Shown here: piece by piece, positions 1-10,243 of the stretch
Layout: each line of letters opens with the position of its first letter
Numbering within the stretch: position 1 is the stretch's first letter
Source of the DNA: Saccharomycopsis phalli
Taxonomy: Eukaryota > Ascomycota > Saccharomycetes > Ascoideales > Saccharomycopsidaceae
DNA: 64,000 nt
Direction: 5' to 3'
NCBI GenBank assembly: GCA_020342235.1
Contig: CP073219.1
Span: 620,001 to 684,000, forward strand
Translations under genes and position numbers: made by a program
The notes under the pieces: model-generated
What the model was told of the DNA's origin: nothing
Database searches by the model: none
Seen by the model: the letters and a program-made list of their open reading frames with translations, nothing else

Positions 1-1525
1 TAACCCTCTGGTTCAAGTTGTTCAATAGTAATTGGAATTTGAACGATGAGTTATCAAAAATAAATTTATCTTCATTGTGTTTAAATATCTCGCTGTGATT
101 GCGGACAATATAATTCTCAATCAACTTTAAAGCCCCCATCAATATCTGATTTCCAAAATTGGAAGGATCAACCAAATTTCTAACTAAATTTCGAGACTTC
201 TGAATTAAAGGAAAATATTTCTCGAGAGTGTTCTTTCCTAGAATAGCACTGCTAGAAGCAATAGACCCGGAGTTAGCTATATTAGCACCACTGTTAATGG
301 TTGTCCCGTCACTTTTGAAATCCTCCGTGCTGTCTCTATCAATACTGAAGATCCTAATATAATAATCCCTATAGCTGATAATCTCTTTATCATCCGTACC
401 ATTGGCTGAGTAATCAGAGGTATAAATATCCTTACTGAGCAATAGATCATTATAGTCGATTGTTTTAATCAAGTCGCATATCTTGTAGAATGTAATGTGA
501 TAGCAGCTCTCGTCATTCATTAATGCGACAAAAATATTCTCTATTATTAAGGTGTAAGTATCCTTGGGATAGTAATATAATAATAAAATCAAGACTCTTT
601 CGAAGCCAAGCAAGGGAATGAATGAGTAACTAAGCAATGTGTTGATGAGGTTGAATATCTGAGAGATTACCCGAGAAATCGTTATGCTATCAATATCATT
701 AATACTATTGCTGTTATTGTCACTTTTTTCGGTCAGTGGGACAATCAGCGCATTGTTCTCACCACTTTCCAACTCGCCCATTTTGATTCCAATTTTGAAA
801 ATGATTTTTATACTCAAGAGTATGACTTTGCTATCAAATACATATCCATTATCATGGATAATAATATGAGTCAATTTGTTTATGAATTCAGATAGGACTT
901 TTAGACTCTGGCTGCTTTGTAAGAGCGCATCACAATTTAGGATATCCAATATAAACTGACCCAAGCAGCGCTTGCATAAAAACTCTATATCACTATTCTC
1001 TTGATCTAGAGCATTATCCTGCTTGGTATATATCATAAGGTTATTAAACTGATCCACAATATTGTTGTCTATCAACAAATAGAAGCACTTCAAGAAGGAC
1101 TCAATGTTAGCATCGATGGTGCTATTACCCACTTTACAAAACATCAAAATATCACAAAAATACCTGGATGAGATACTCAACTGGCTAGTATCATCATATT
1201 GTATGCAAGTATAAAGTAACTCAATCACCTCCTTTCGAAAATTGGTGTAACTGCTGTAATTATTGATGTTCTGATCAATGTCGATTAAGATTTGTCTCAC
1301 CGGTATCCATGTCTCCAAAATAGATGAGATGGACTTGCTCTCAATAGACTTTTTCAACTGTAGTATTATCTCCAATTTCCTATGATTGTCAGCATTTTTC
1401 AACTCTTCAATCAAAAACTCTTGATTCGAGTAACCTCCAACACTCTTTGGGTCGATCGAGATTTTTGCCTTCGACCTTTTGAACAGCTTAGTGAAAGCCT
1501 TGAAAAAGGAATAGTCTTGTGACAT
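1..1525 (-). CDS. TSC2 (tuberin)-like protein, N-terminal part, runs off the window
   Basis: The minus strand is open without a stop from an ATG at 1523-1525 to the window edge, giving 508 codons of the N terminus only. The protein starts MSQDYSFFKAFTKLFKRSK and is a long helical repeat-like sequence with Asn/Ser/Asp-rich inserts around residues 270-285 and 380-425. Pattern and order resemble the N-terminal domain of tuberin: a short basic start, then a region like FLIEELKNADNHRKLEIILQ, then stacked helices. If so, it is the large subunit of the Rheb GTPase-activating TSC complex upstream of TORC1. S. cerevisiae lacks TSC2, but Candida species keep it. The Rap/Ran-GAP domain that would prove this lies outside the window, so the identification is a guess. 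The gene is divergent from MAK11, with 513 bp between the starts. Confidence 0.55.
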   Translation of the reverse strand, partial: MSQDYSFFKAFTKLFKRSKAKISIDPKSVGGYSNQEFLIEELKNADNHRKLEIILQLKKSIESKSISSILETWIPVRQILIDIDQNINNYSSYTNFRKEVIELLYTCIQYDDTSQLSISSRYFCDILMFCKVGNSTIDANIESFLKCFYLLIDNNIVDQFNNLMIYTKQDNALDQENSDIEFLCKRCLGQFILDILNCDALLQSSQSLKVLSEFINKLTHIIIHDNGYVFDSKVILLSIKIIFKIGIKMGELESGENNALIVPLTEKSDNNSNSINDIDSITISRVISQIFNLINTLLSYSFIPLLGFERVLILLLYYYPKDTYTLIIENIFVALMNDESCYHITFYKICDLIKTIDYNDLLLSKDIYTSDYSANGTDDKEIISYRDYYIRIFSIDRDSTEDFKSDGTTINSGANIANSGSIASSSAILGKNTLEKYFPLIQKSRNLVRNLVDPSNFGNQILMGALKLIENYIVRNHSEIFKHNEDKFIFDNSSFKFQLLLNNLNQRV

Positions 1526-2038
1526 TATATATTGTAGTTAACTCCGATAATGCTCAGTTATTACAAAGAATTATTGGCGTTCCTTCTTTCCTTCGGGCGT
1601 AGCAGAAAAAGGTAATATTTTTGATTGTGAGCATTGACAGGCATTGAGTGTCACTCCGTTGGAAAAGAGTGCGTCTACAAACAAGCAAAATCTTAGCGCT
1701 ATTCTCTAAAAAGAGGTATATAAAAACTGGATGGTCACGAAAATTGTGGTAAAAGATTTATGGAATTAAGATGGTAATTATTTTTTGATATTGGTTGACG
1801 TTATACAGCAGATTAAATACATGGCACCAGATGTCCCCGGGAGGACTTAAAGAAAGCAAAATATCTGTCATTCATAAAGTGGATGTATATTATACTATTC
1901 AAAATTTTGTTGATTTAATTTATTTACCAACATTTGCATTGTCAGTTTTATCGTCAAGAAGCATTACATAGGTACTACTTTGTTTCTGCGAGTGGGATAT
2001 TTTTCAAGTCATCGCAAAAATTTCTTCAAGTATTGACC
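1526..2038. other. Divergent intergenic region (TSC2-like / MAK11)
   Basis: This 513-bp stretch between two divergent starts holds no gene I can support. The MAK11 frame stays open upstream to about 1934, but there is no ATG before 2039. Confidence 0.6.
2016..2023 (+). promoter_or_regulatory. RRPE-like element before MAK11
   Basis: The word AAAAATTT lies 16 bp before the MAK11 ATG. It matches the ribosomal RNA processing element common in promoters of yeast ribosome-biogenesis genes. The position is unusually close to the start codon, so it may be chance. Confidence 0.25.
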
Positions 2039-3142
2039 ATGGCTTCAGTCCAGTTTCGAATACTTACGGGCTCGTATAATCATAATTTATTATGCTTATC
2101 GTTGTTAATCAAGGACAATAACCCTGTTTTTCAGCCAATATTTAATTTTGAGTCGCACTCCTTGTCGATCTATTGTATAGACAGCTCCAAAAGATACTTG
2201 GTTACAGGCTCCAAGGACGAGCATATCAAGATATATGACTTGCAAAAGAGAAAAGAGTTGGGCGACTTGCTATCGCACGAAGGTTCCATTAATAGCTTGA
2301 AATTTTCTGACAACGGAAAGTGGTTGATTTCTGCCTCTAATGACAAATCGTTGATCATATGGAGAGTGAAGGATTGGGAGCTCTTTGGCAAATTGAAAGG
2401 CCACACCGACTATGTAAATGACATTGCTATTCATCCATCCAGCAAGATTGCCATAAGTTGTTCTAATGACAGCACCATTCGATTATGGAATTTGATGACA
2501 GTTAAAAAAGCAGCGGTATTAAAGATTGGCTGGACGACTACAAAGGGCCAAAAGCCCCAGAAACTCAGATGGTCGGGCAATGGCGAGTATTTTTTGGTTG
2601 TCACCATAAACTACTTGCTTATTTATCGCACCAGTGATAGTGAGTTGGTTCAAACGATCAATTTCAAGCCACAAATAATGTGTTTTGAAATAGTCACGCT
2701 TGAAGAGACGGAGTATGTGGTTTTCGGGTTGGGCAATGCTTCTATTGAGTTCCACAAGTTGGAAAATTTGAGGGAAAACAAACTCGAACCAGAATTTAAG
2801 TTGACTGGCCACATAAATAGAATAAAGGACTTCAAGTTGTTCGGCAACTATTTGGTCTCAATTTCTTCTGATGGAAAAATCGTGGTATGGGACTTGAAGA
2901 CCAAAGATCAGATTGCAGTTTATGATTCTGGTGACAGATTAAACTGTGTCCAAGTGATTGATGAATCAGTTGAGAAATTGGAGACTATGAAGAAACGAAG
3001 CTTGGAAGTCGAGTCGGGCTACAAGACAGAGAGTGAATACGAAACTGATGGGGAAGAGACCAAAAAGATATTATTTGGCAACAAAAAGAGCCGAAAGAAG
3101 AAGAAGAAGGCTAAGAAGGTTGAAGTCACAATAGAACTGTAA
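2039..3142 (+). CDS. MAK11: Mak11, WD40 60S ribosome-biogenesis factor
   Basis: A 367-residue WD40 protein required, in its family, for pre-60S ribosome assembly in the nucleolus and for maintenance of M1 killer virus (human homologue PAK1IP1). The start MASVQFRILTGSYNHNLL matches the conserved Mak11 N terminus. The frame is open further upstream but has no ATG, so 2039 is chosen. Repeat landmarks are YLVTGSKDEHIKIYDLQKRK (about residues 52-71), WLISASNDKSLIIWRVKDWE and VVWDLKTKDQIAVYDSGDRL. The C terminus is a lysine-rich nuclear/nucleolar tail after an acidic stretch, as in S. cerevisiae Mak11. It ends 23 bp from the convergent LYS1 stop. I am confident in the assignment from the match along the whole protein. 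Confidence 0.93.
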   Translation: MASVQFRILTGSYNHNLLCLSLLIKDNNPVFQPIFNFESHSLSIYCIDSSKRYLVTGSKDEHIKIYDLQKRKELGDLLSHEGSINSLKFSDNGKWLISASNDKSLIIWRVKDWELFGKLKGHTDYVNDIAIHPSSKIAISCSNDSTIRLWNLMTVKKAAVLKIGWTTTKGQKPQKLRWSGNGEYFLVVTINYLLIYRTSDSELVQTINFKPQIMCFEIVTLEETEYVVFGLGNASIEFHKLENLRENKLEPEFKLTGHINRIKDFKLFGNYLVSISSDGKIVVWDLKTKDQIAVYDSGDRLNCVQVIDESVEKLETMKKRSLEVESGYKTESEYETDGEETKKILFGNKKSRKKKKKAKKVEVTIEL

Positions 3143-3165
3143 ATATATTATATAATATATGGTAA

Positions 3166-4698
<1,533 letters not shown>

Positions 4699-5685
4699 AT
4701 GCTACCCAGTAAAGTATTACGTCTGCTGAAGTCACGGCCGTTTATCAAGTTGGTGAAATCCATGTATGATCCTTTGAGAAAGGGTTCGGAAATCGATGCC
4801 ATTAAAATAAGAAAGAGTCTCAAGCCATTATTGAGGAAGAAAATCCCAAGTCCCCAAGCCAGTCAGATTGACTACCCAGCAGATCCCACGTACTATTCGA
4901 ATACCAGAACAAAATTGCCGGGACCCAAGTCTGATGATTTGAAGATCCCTGTTAAATTCATCCAGGAGTACTCCGAGAAGTATCTCCAGTCCATGGTTCC
5001 TCAGGTGAAGTCCAATGTGCTTTACTATTCTTCGGCAAACATGTTCCTCATGAAGCAAGATATCTTGGGTGTGATGCCTGGTGGCGAAGAGAGGAAATTT
5101 GAAATTGAATGGGATTCAGACTCGTTTGAGTTGATAAAAGCCAGGGACCCAAAGACCCTTGAATTTATGAATGGGTACTACTTGGTGTTCAAAGACTACA
5201 GCCATGCATGTGGGTTTCTCATTGAGACCTTTGGGTCCTTTTTAGACTCTACCATGTTTAATGTGGAGTTTTGCAAGCCCCAGGAAATACTTCGTTACTT
5301 GGCTCTGCCCTTGTTGAAGGAAGAAGCAGTTATTTCGGAAGGCAAGGAAGTTACCATACGCATAAAGCTGATTCTACCCAAGCCGGAGCCGCATGTTCAA
5401 GAATTGCCCGCTATTAAACGAGAAAACGGGGTCATAGTATATAATATGCCATACCTGATGAATTCAGAAGGATTGGCCAACAGTTTTTTGTGGGACTTTG
5501 ATCTCTACCCGGACCATGCATTGGCAATACAAAAGTTGATTAACAACCCTATCCAACGGAACGCGGTGTGGTTGATCATATTTAACAATAAACAAGATCC
5601 GGTGCGATTCTCTCGAATATTTCACGCAAAGTATTTGGATCGAGACGAGCTGTATCCAAGGGTTTTTGTTGAAATGCTAGAATAA
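4699..5685 (+). CDS. PET54: Pet54, mitochondrial COX3 translational activator / intron splicing factor
   Basis: A 328-residue divergent orthologue of Pet54. In S. cerevisiae, Pet54 activates translation of mitochondrial COX3 mRNA with Pet122 and Pet494 and helps splice a COX1 group I intron. The match is by aligned motifs: VLYYSSANMFLMKQDILGVM corresponds to the Pet54 stretch with YNPYLVKEDFLSILP; LIKARDPKTLEFMNGYYLVF to LMKVRDPKYFQFKDQYYLFF; and the C-terminal GVIVYNMPYLMNSEGLANSF plus VRFSRIFHAK to the second RRM-like region. The start MLPSKVLRLLKSRPFIKLVK is basic and amphipathic, as expected for mitochondrial import. The open frame upstream has no ATG. The protein is about 35 residues longer than the S. 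cerevisiae one. Confidence 0.82.
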   Translation: MLPSKVLRLLKSRPFIKLVKSMYDPLRKGSEIDAIKIRKSLKPLLRKKIPSPQASQIDYPADPTYYSNTRTKLPGPKSDDLKIPVKFIQEYSEKYLQSMVPQVKSNVLYYSSANMFLMKQDILGVMPGGEERKFEIEWDSDSFELIKARDPKTLEFMNGYYLVFKDYSHACGFLIETFGSFLDSTMFNVEFCKPQEILRYLALPLLKEEAVISEGKEVTIRIKLILPKPEPHVQELPAIKRENGVIVYNMPYLMNSEGLANSFLWDFDLYPDHALAIQKLINNPIQRNAVWLIIFNNKQDPVRFSRIFHAKYLDRDELYPRVFVEMLE

Positions 5686-5707
5686 TGTATATAGGCTAGA
5701 ATAAGTG

Positions 5708-5713
5708 ACGCGT
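5708..5713. promoter_or_regulatory. MCB box (ACGCGT) before the AlkB-like gene
   Basis: A perfect MluI cell-cycle box lies 35 bp before the AlkB-family ATG, in the 62-bp gap behind PET54. MBF acting on ACGCGT drives G1/S expression of DNA replication and repair genes in ascomycetes. The motif is seen; its use here is inferred. Confidence 0.5.
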
Positions 5714-5747
5714 TAATTTTCACTCATTTGCAGTTTTCTTCCGCGCC

Positions 5748-6938
5748 ATGGGCGATGCCCAGTTTGACCAATTAATAAAAAACTATCATGGCTATGATCG
5801 AGATGTGTTGTTAGATATATATAAAGGCTGCGGTAGTTCCCCAGAAAGGTTCACAAGCTTGATGGGTGGCAAACCCACACCTACCAAGAGTGCTAGAATA
5901 GAGAAACCACCAAGACTGAAGGTCAAGTATCAGAAATCAATCCTTGGGTTTTTCGACTCGGCAAGCAACTCAAAGAGTTCGAATTTCGGCATTGCTACCA
6001 AAATTGTGCCGATATCGACTGGGGAAATGTCCAAGGACATGCTCTTGCAAGCGGATGATCCCAAGGACATTACAAAAGTCAGGAAAAAAAACAAAACGGT
6101 GTATTTGAATCATGATGATATTAGTAAACATGTACCATATTTGTTGTTTATTCCCAATGCTCTCCTGGAAGAAATGGCCGATGAGCTACTTGGCTACTTT
6201 TTGAACGATGAGCAGGGGTATATACACCGAGAGTTTTACATCTTTGACCAGAAGGTAAAAACCGACCATCCACAGTGCTCCTATTCCAAGGATACCACCA
6301 AGGACTATCATTATTATGGAAATAAGGAGCGTCTCAAAGCCTACACTGAGTTGATGTTCAAGGCCGAGGCAGCAATTGCCAAGATAACCAACCAAGAGAT
6401 TGCCAAAAGACGGAAATTGAAGTATCAGTCAAACTTGGAATGGGAGGGGAACTACTGTGTGGTAAATAAGTATGAGAAAAAGGACCAGGTCATTGACTGG
6501 CATTCGGATAGGTTAACGCATATTGGGCCGCATTGTATCATATCTTCCTACTCCCTAGGAGCCACGCGGCAATTCTGTGTGAGGAATTACGTAAAGGACA
6601 GTTCTTCGGAGCAGCTTGTTTATAGCATTGGGCTACCCCACAACTCGCTAGCCATCATGCTAGCCGGGTTTCAGGAAACATACCAACACTGCGTCAAGAG
6701 TAACGGCAACATCAATATTAACTATCAGGCACACCCGCTTCTGGGAGAGACTCGGATAAATCTAACCTTTCGCCACCATCTCATGGAAACCATAGAAGAA
6801 TGCCCGGTATGTGGTGCGAAAATGATCTTACGAATGGTCACCAAAGGGGAAAACACCGGCAAGTACTTTTGGCTCTGCACCACGGGCCAAAACTCGGGCG
6901 AAGAATGCAAAGGGTTTAAATGGTTTGATAACGTTTGA
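5748..6938 (+). CDS. AlkB-family (ALKBH2/3-like) dioxygenase with PIP box and GRF zinc finger
   Basis: A 396-residue protein with the fold and motifs of 2-oxoglutarate/Fe(II)-dependent nucleic-acid dealkylases. The iron ligands are H252-x-D254 (in DWHSDRLTH) and H314. The 2OG arginines lie in ETRINLTFR (R336, R342), the diagnostic AlkB ending. The C terminus (352-395) is a GRF-type zinc finger with C352, C355, C377, C387 and the GFKWFD ending, a single-stranded nucleic-acid binding module. Residues 3-42 look like a CUE/UBA three-helix ubiquitin-binding domain. Residues 62-69 read QKSILGFF, a perfect PCNA-interacting box (Q-x-x-I-x-x-F-F). The likely role is oxidative repair of 1meA/3meC at replication forks. 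S. cerevisiae has no AlkB. The MCB element supports S-phase expression. Confidence 0.88.
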   Translation: MGDAQFDQLIKNYHGYDRDVLLDIYKGCGSSPERFTSLMGGKPTPTKSARIEKPPRLKVKYQKSILGFFDSASNSKSSNFGIATKIVPISTGEMSKDMLLQADDPKDITKVRKKNKTVYLNHDDISKHVPYLLFIPNALLEEMADELLGYFLNDEQGYIHREFYIFDQKVKTDHPQCSYSKDTTKDYHYYGNKERLKAYTELMFKAEAAIAKITNQEIAKRRKLKYQSNLEWEGNYCVVNKYEKKDQVIDWHSDRLTHIGPHCIISSYSLGATRQFCVRNYVKDSSSEQLVYSIGLPHNSLAIMLAGFQETYQHCVKSNGNININYQAHPLLGETRINLTFRHHLMETIEECPVCGAKMILRMVTKGENTGKYFWLCTTGQNSGEECKGFKWFDNV

Positions 6939-7297
6939 AGGTCTTGTTCATAAAATTGAATACCATGACGGTCAGTCAAATTGGTCTGCTTACATGCGAT
7001 CAGAGTGCCTATTATTAATCCGTGTACCTTTGAAATGAAATAAAATTGACTCGTTTGGTGAAATTTCACGGCATTCACTTAGAATAATAGCAATGATAGA
7101 TTCAGTACAGATTCGGCTACCAAAGTGTGGGGTACAGGGATGCAGTCATTACCAAGTGGTTTACCGCATATACAGGCGAAATCGTAATTCATGTATTCGT
7201 AACGTGGGGTTTCATTTCAGATAAATAGTTAAAAAGAAAAAATTGCTAGCCAGAGCCTTTGGCGTCGATGGCCTGCCAGTAGAAGTAAAAAGGATGC
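6939..7297. other. Intergenic, no gene seen
   Basis: A 359-bp convergent-side gap between the AlkB-like gene and the small minus-strand gene. Only short unsupported frames occur, and I see no RNA gene or repeat. Confidence 0.5.
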
Positions 7298-7681
7298 TCA
7301 TTTCACAAAATCATAATCAATGCCGTTGAAGTCTTTGTAAGACTTGTTTGTATCTTTAATTGCCTTGTCTAACATGTTGTTAAACTTTTGGTATCTCTCA
7401 TATTTAAAATTCTCCTCCCCTGTATACTCGTGGTTCATGTTTCTAAGCTCATTAATTTCGTTCTTGACGTCCTTTAATTTCGCATTGAAATCATGATACT
7501 CCTTCCAGTACTTTGTAGCAGCAAACTCCTCATCGACTTGCTCGTCGACGTCGAAATTGTCAACCACAATGTTGTCAGTGGCTCCTCTCGAGGAGATCTT
7601 GGACAATTGTTTGGTCAAGGTTGAGATCTTGGAGAGTTTATGCTCCATCTCATCAACAGCAACAGGTGCATCAATGCTCAT
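7298..7681 (-). CDS. Small acidic coiled-coil protein, unknown
   Basis: A 127-residue protein beginning MSIDAPVAVDEMEHKLSKIS. It is charged and predicted helical, with heptad-like Leu/Ile spacing in residues 12-30 and 65-85. A Val/Asp-rich linker (VVDNFDVDEQVDEEF) lies in between. It has no signal peptide and no membrane segment. I do not recognise the family. Size and composition would fit a subunit of a small coiled-coil complex such as BLOC-1 or DASH, but nothing specific supports that. The start is a clear ATG in an intact frame, and codon use resembles the neighbours. The upstream region, shared with SPO12, carries two stress-response elements. Confidence 0.65.
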   Translation of the reverse strand: MSIDAPVAVDEMEHKLSKISTLTKQLSKISSRGATDNIVVDNFDVDEQVDEEFAATKYWKEYHDFNAKLKDVKNEINELRNMNHEYTGEENFKYERYQKFNNMLDKAIKDTNKSYKDFNGIDYDFVK

Positions 7682-8032
7682 CTTGAATTATTGTAGTATA
7701 GTTAAAAGGTAAAAGGATAAATTACAGGCAAGTAATTTGTGAAATCAGTGAATTATTTTACCCCGTATTTATAGTTGTCGGACGAGGAGTAACCCCTTAT
7801 GAGCCCAACAACCATAGTGCATAGTCACCGAGAGGGGAGATGACCTTTCTTTTTATTGACAAGGGCCAATGAGATCAGTCTATCCAGGGCTCGTACTCTA
7901 TAGATTGCTTGGCCCGATGCGGAAAAATATAAACATGAGCACAGTGCCGATTTGAGCATAAAGTAAATAAACTTGCTGTAAACTATTTAAAACAGCTTCG
8001 AATTTCTATCCTTCGAGATCATACCCAAAAAC
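7682..8032. other. Divergent promoter region, small gene / SPO12
   Basis: A 351-bp stretch between divergent starts, with two STRE cores (CCCCT at 7793-7797 and AGGGG at 7833-7837). No gene is seen. Confidence 0.55.
7793..7837. promoter_or_regulatory. Pair of STRE cores
   Basis: CCCCT (7793-7797) and AGGGG (7833-7837) lie 40 bp apart, 112-156 bp before the minus-strand ATG. STRE cores bind Msn2/4-type zinc fingers. They are short words and may be coincidental. Confidence 0.3.
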
Positions 8033-8387
8033 ATGACGACAGAAATACAACCTTTACATCAGAGACCTACCAATCTTCTACAGAAGAAACTACTACAGCA
8101 ATCACAGTAAGCATGCCTGCAAAACCCTTGAAACTTGACTAACATTTAGACCGAGCTTTGCGTCACCCACTGACAACATGCTATCACCATGTACTGAAAA
8201 GTTGATAAATCACAAGAGCCGATTTTTCATGACATCCAAGAATACGAAATTGGACTTTAGTCAGACCAACAATGCTGCTGCGACCGAAGATAAGGAGATA
8301 TTAAAGAAAGACAAGAACTTCGAGGAGAGCAAAATAGAGATTGATGACGAGGAGATTATGAAGAATGTTGATTTGGATGACATTTAG
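8033..8387 (+). CDS. SPO12: Spo12-like mitotic-exit protein (spliced)
   Basis: Two exons, 8033-8106 and 8150-8387, encode 103 residues. The intron of 43 nt has donor GTAAGC, branch point GACTAAC and acceptor ATTTAG. Splicing restores the frame: exon 1 would otherwise stop at its own donor. The product contains the Spo12 family core FASPTDNMLSPCTEKLINHK at about residues 28-47 and an acidic C terminus ending VDLDDI. Spo12/Bns1 are nucleolar FEAR-network regulators that help release Cdc14 in anaphase and act in meiosis. The serines in the core are the known phosphorylation region in the family. Start choice is the first ATG (MTTEIQPLHQRP). The core motif makes the assignment good despite the short length. 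Confidence 0.82.
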
Positions 8388-8517
8388 ACAATATATTTAT
8401 ATATAGGTAAGGGTAACGAGAATACAAATCGTGGAATGGCTAATGAGACAATGTAGCTACAGCTTAATATTCACACAAGTTGTTTAATTATTTACAAATC
8501 ATTTTGTTTAAATTGCA

Positions 8518-9414
8518 TCATCTTGCATCGCTGGTGGTGTTCAACAACAATGCTTCGTTATCCAAGATGATTTTGTTTGGAGACTTTGACAAAATACCAG
8601 CAATCTCTCTTGCGGTATCCAATCTCTTCAATTCCACATAGTCCTTGGACTTCTTGATTGCATCACCAATAAGCTCGGCGGATTTGGCCTCACCCTGAGC
8701 TTTGACCACTATCTGCTGCTTCTCTTGCTTGGCCTTTTCCACCACAAAAGCGGATCTCTGGGCATCTTGCTGGGCAATTTGTTTTGCCTCAACCGCACGG
8801 GTGAACTCTGGGGAGAAGGTCATGTATGTGAGAGAAACGTCGTCCAACAAAATGTTGAACTTGGAGGCTCTTCTGACCAAGTTGTCACGGATTAAACGGG
8901 ACACTTTTTCTCTTTGGGTAATTAATTGCGAGGCGTTGAACTGGGCCACGACGGACTTTAGCACCTCGTTAATGACGGAAGGTAAGACTCTTTCGTCATA
9001 GTCGACGCCCAAAGTCCGGTAAATGGTAGGCAAGTGGGCGACCGAAGGTCTGGACAAGACTCTGCAAGTGATGTTGACCATTTGCAAGTCCTTGGTACCA
9101 GTTAAACTAGAAACGTTTCGTGGTCTGGCACGGACGTCATAATCAATTGGTCTCTGTAGCACGGGAATAGCCAAGTGAGTTCCTTCGTTATAAATTGTAG
9201 GCTGGATTCCGCCGATTCTTGAGTAAATAATGGCTCTATGACCACCTTCGACGTTGAATAACGAGGAATTCACAACAGCAATGCCTGCACCCAACAACGC
9301 AAGAGCGGCTATTCCACCAAGAGGAGCACGAGGTGCTCTATTGGTGCCGTTCTTCATTTGCCTGGTTCTCTGCTGGAGCTCTCTGGCCAATCTATCCCAA
9401 TTTGACTGGTTCAT
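8518..9414 (-). CDS. PHB2: Prohibitin 2, inner mitochondrial membrane scaffold
   Basis: A 298-residue prohibitin. With Phb1 it forms the ring-shaped inner-membrane complex that chaperones respiratory subunits and binds the m-AAA protease. Residues 1-25 are basic (MNQSNWDRLARELQQRTRQM). Residues 34-52 form the hydrophobic anchor (GIAALALLGAGIAVVNSSLF). The SPFH/PHB domain follows (FNVEGGHRAIIYSRIGGI), then a long Ala/Lys/Gln coiled coil (EAKQIAQQDAQRSAFVVEKA). The frame extends upstream without ATG, so 9414 is used. It shares a 112-bp divergent promoter with NAS6. Confidence 0.97.
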   Translation of the reverse strand: MNQSNWDRLARELQQRTRQMKNGTNRAPRAPLGGIAALALLGAGIAVVNSSLFNVEGGHRAIIYSRIGGIQPTIYNEGTHLAIPVLQRPIDYDVRARPRNVSSLTGTKDLQMVNITCRVLSRPSVAHLPTIYRTLGVDYDERVLPSVINEVLKSVVAQFNASQLITQREKVSRLIRDNLVRRASKFNILLDDVSLTYMTFSPEFTRAVEAKQIAQQDAQRSAFVVEKAKQEKQQIVVKAQGEAKSAELIGDAIKKSKDYVELKRLDTAREIAGILSKSPNKIILDNEALLLNTTSDAR

Positions 9415-9526
9415 CTTCAAGGGGTGTTTGCCACTACTAGTTTTGGAAAAAAAACTGTTGCTCCGTGTGCCAGGGCTCGTGGTATGCATATACATCTCTC
9501 GTGTCTCCACGGACAAATTAGCAACA

Positions 9527-10243
9527 ATGACTGATACTTTTGAATTACACGAAGCTGCTAGAGAGCACAAGGTGCTCACGGTTCGCCATTTACTTCAGGC
9601 CGACCCAAAAGCCGTGTTCCAGCGGGACTTGGACGGCAGAACCGCGCTCCATTGGGCGGTGTCCTCCAACGACAAGGAAATCGTCTCGATGCTTCTCAAT
9701 CCTTCCAAGTTCTCGGCAAAACCGATTGAGATTGACTTGGACGAGTTGCTTGACGAGTCTGGCTGGTCGCCGCTTCATATTGCTGCATCAATTGGCGATC
9801 TCGACGTCTTGGGCATGCTCATAAACCATATTCCAACCCCGGAGATCAACTTGCCTACAGGTCAGGGCCAGACAGTAATACACTTGGCTACGTCAAAGGA
9901 TCACGCAAGTGCTGTGGAATTCTTGTTGGATAACGGGGCTAGTGCCAGAATCAGTGATAAGAAGAGACAGTACCCTATCCATCGGGCTGCGGCCATGGGG
10001 TCAATCAAGTTGGTGAAGCTTCTTGCAACCAAAGGCAAGAGCCAGTTGAACTCCAAGGATGTCTCCGGACTAACGCCGTTGCACCTTGCATTGGCTGAGG
10101 GTCACGGTGACGTTGGGATTGAGCTTGTAAAGCTTGGGGCTGATCCTGACATTACAGACTCTGAAGGAAAAACCCCACTTGACATGGCAGTGGACCAAAA
10201 GGTGGCTAGCTACTTTAAGCATCATCTCAAGGAAGTCCAGTGA
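9527..10243 (+). CDS. NAS6: Nas6 (gankyrin), 19S proteasome assembly chaperone
   Basis: A 238-residue protein made almost wholly of ankyrin repeats, aligning end to end with S. cerevisiae Nas6. Landmarks are DLDGRTALHWAVSSNDKEIV, ESGWSPLHIAASIGDLDVLG, QTVIHLATSKDHASAVEFLL, YPIHRAAAMGSIKLVKLLA and GLTPLHLALAEGHGDVGIEL. Nas6 binds the Rpt3 ATPase C-terminal domain and guards base assembly of the 26S proteasome. The frame is open far upstream across the PHB2 start, but the first credible start is the ATG at 9527 (MTDTFELHEAAREHK). The divergent gap to PHB2 is 112 bp. Confidence 0.95.
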   Translation: MTDTFELHEAAREHKVLTVRHLLQADPKAVFQRDLDGRTALHWAVSSNDKEIVSMLLNPSKFSAKPIEIDLDELLDESGWSPLHIAASIGDLDVLGMLINHIPTPEINLPTGQGQTVIHLATSKDHASAVEFLLDNGASARISDKKRQYPIHRAAAMGSIKLVKLLATKGKSQLNSKDVSGLTPLHLALAEGHGDVGIELVKLGADPDITDSEGKTPLDMAVDQKVASYFKHHLKEVQ

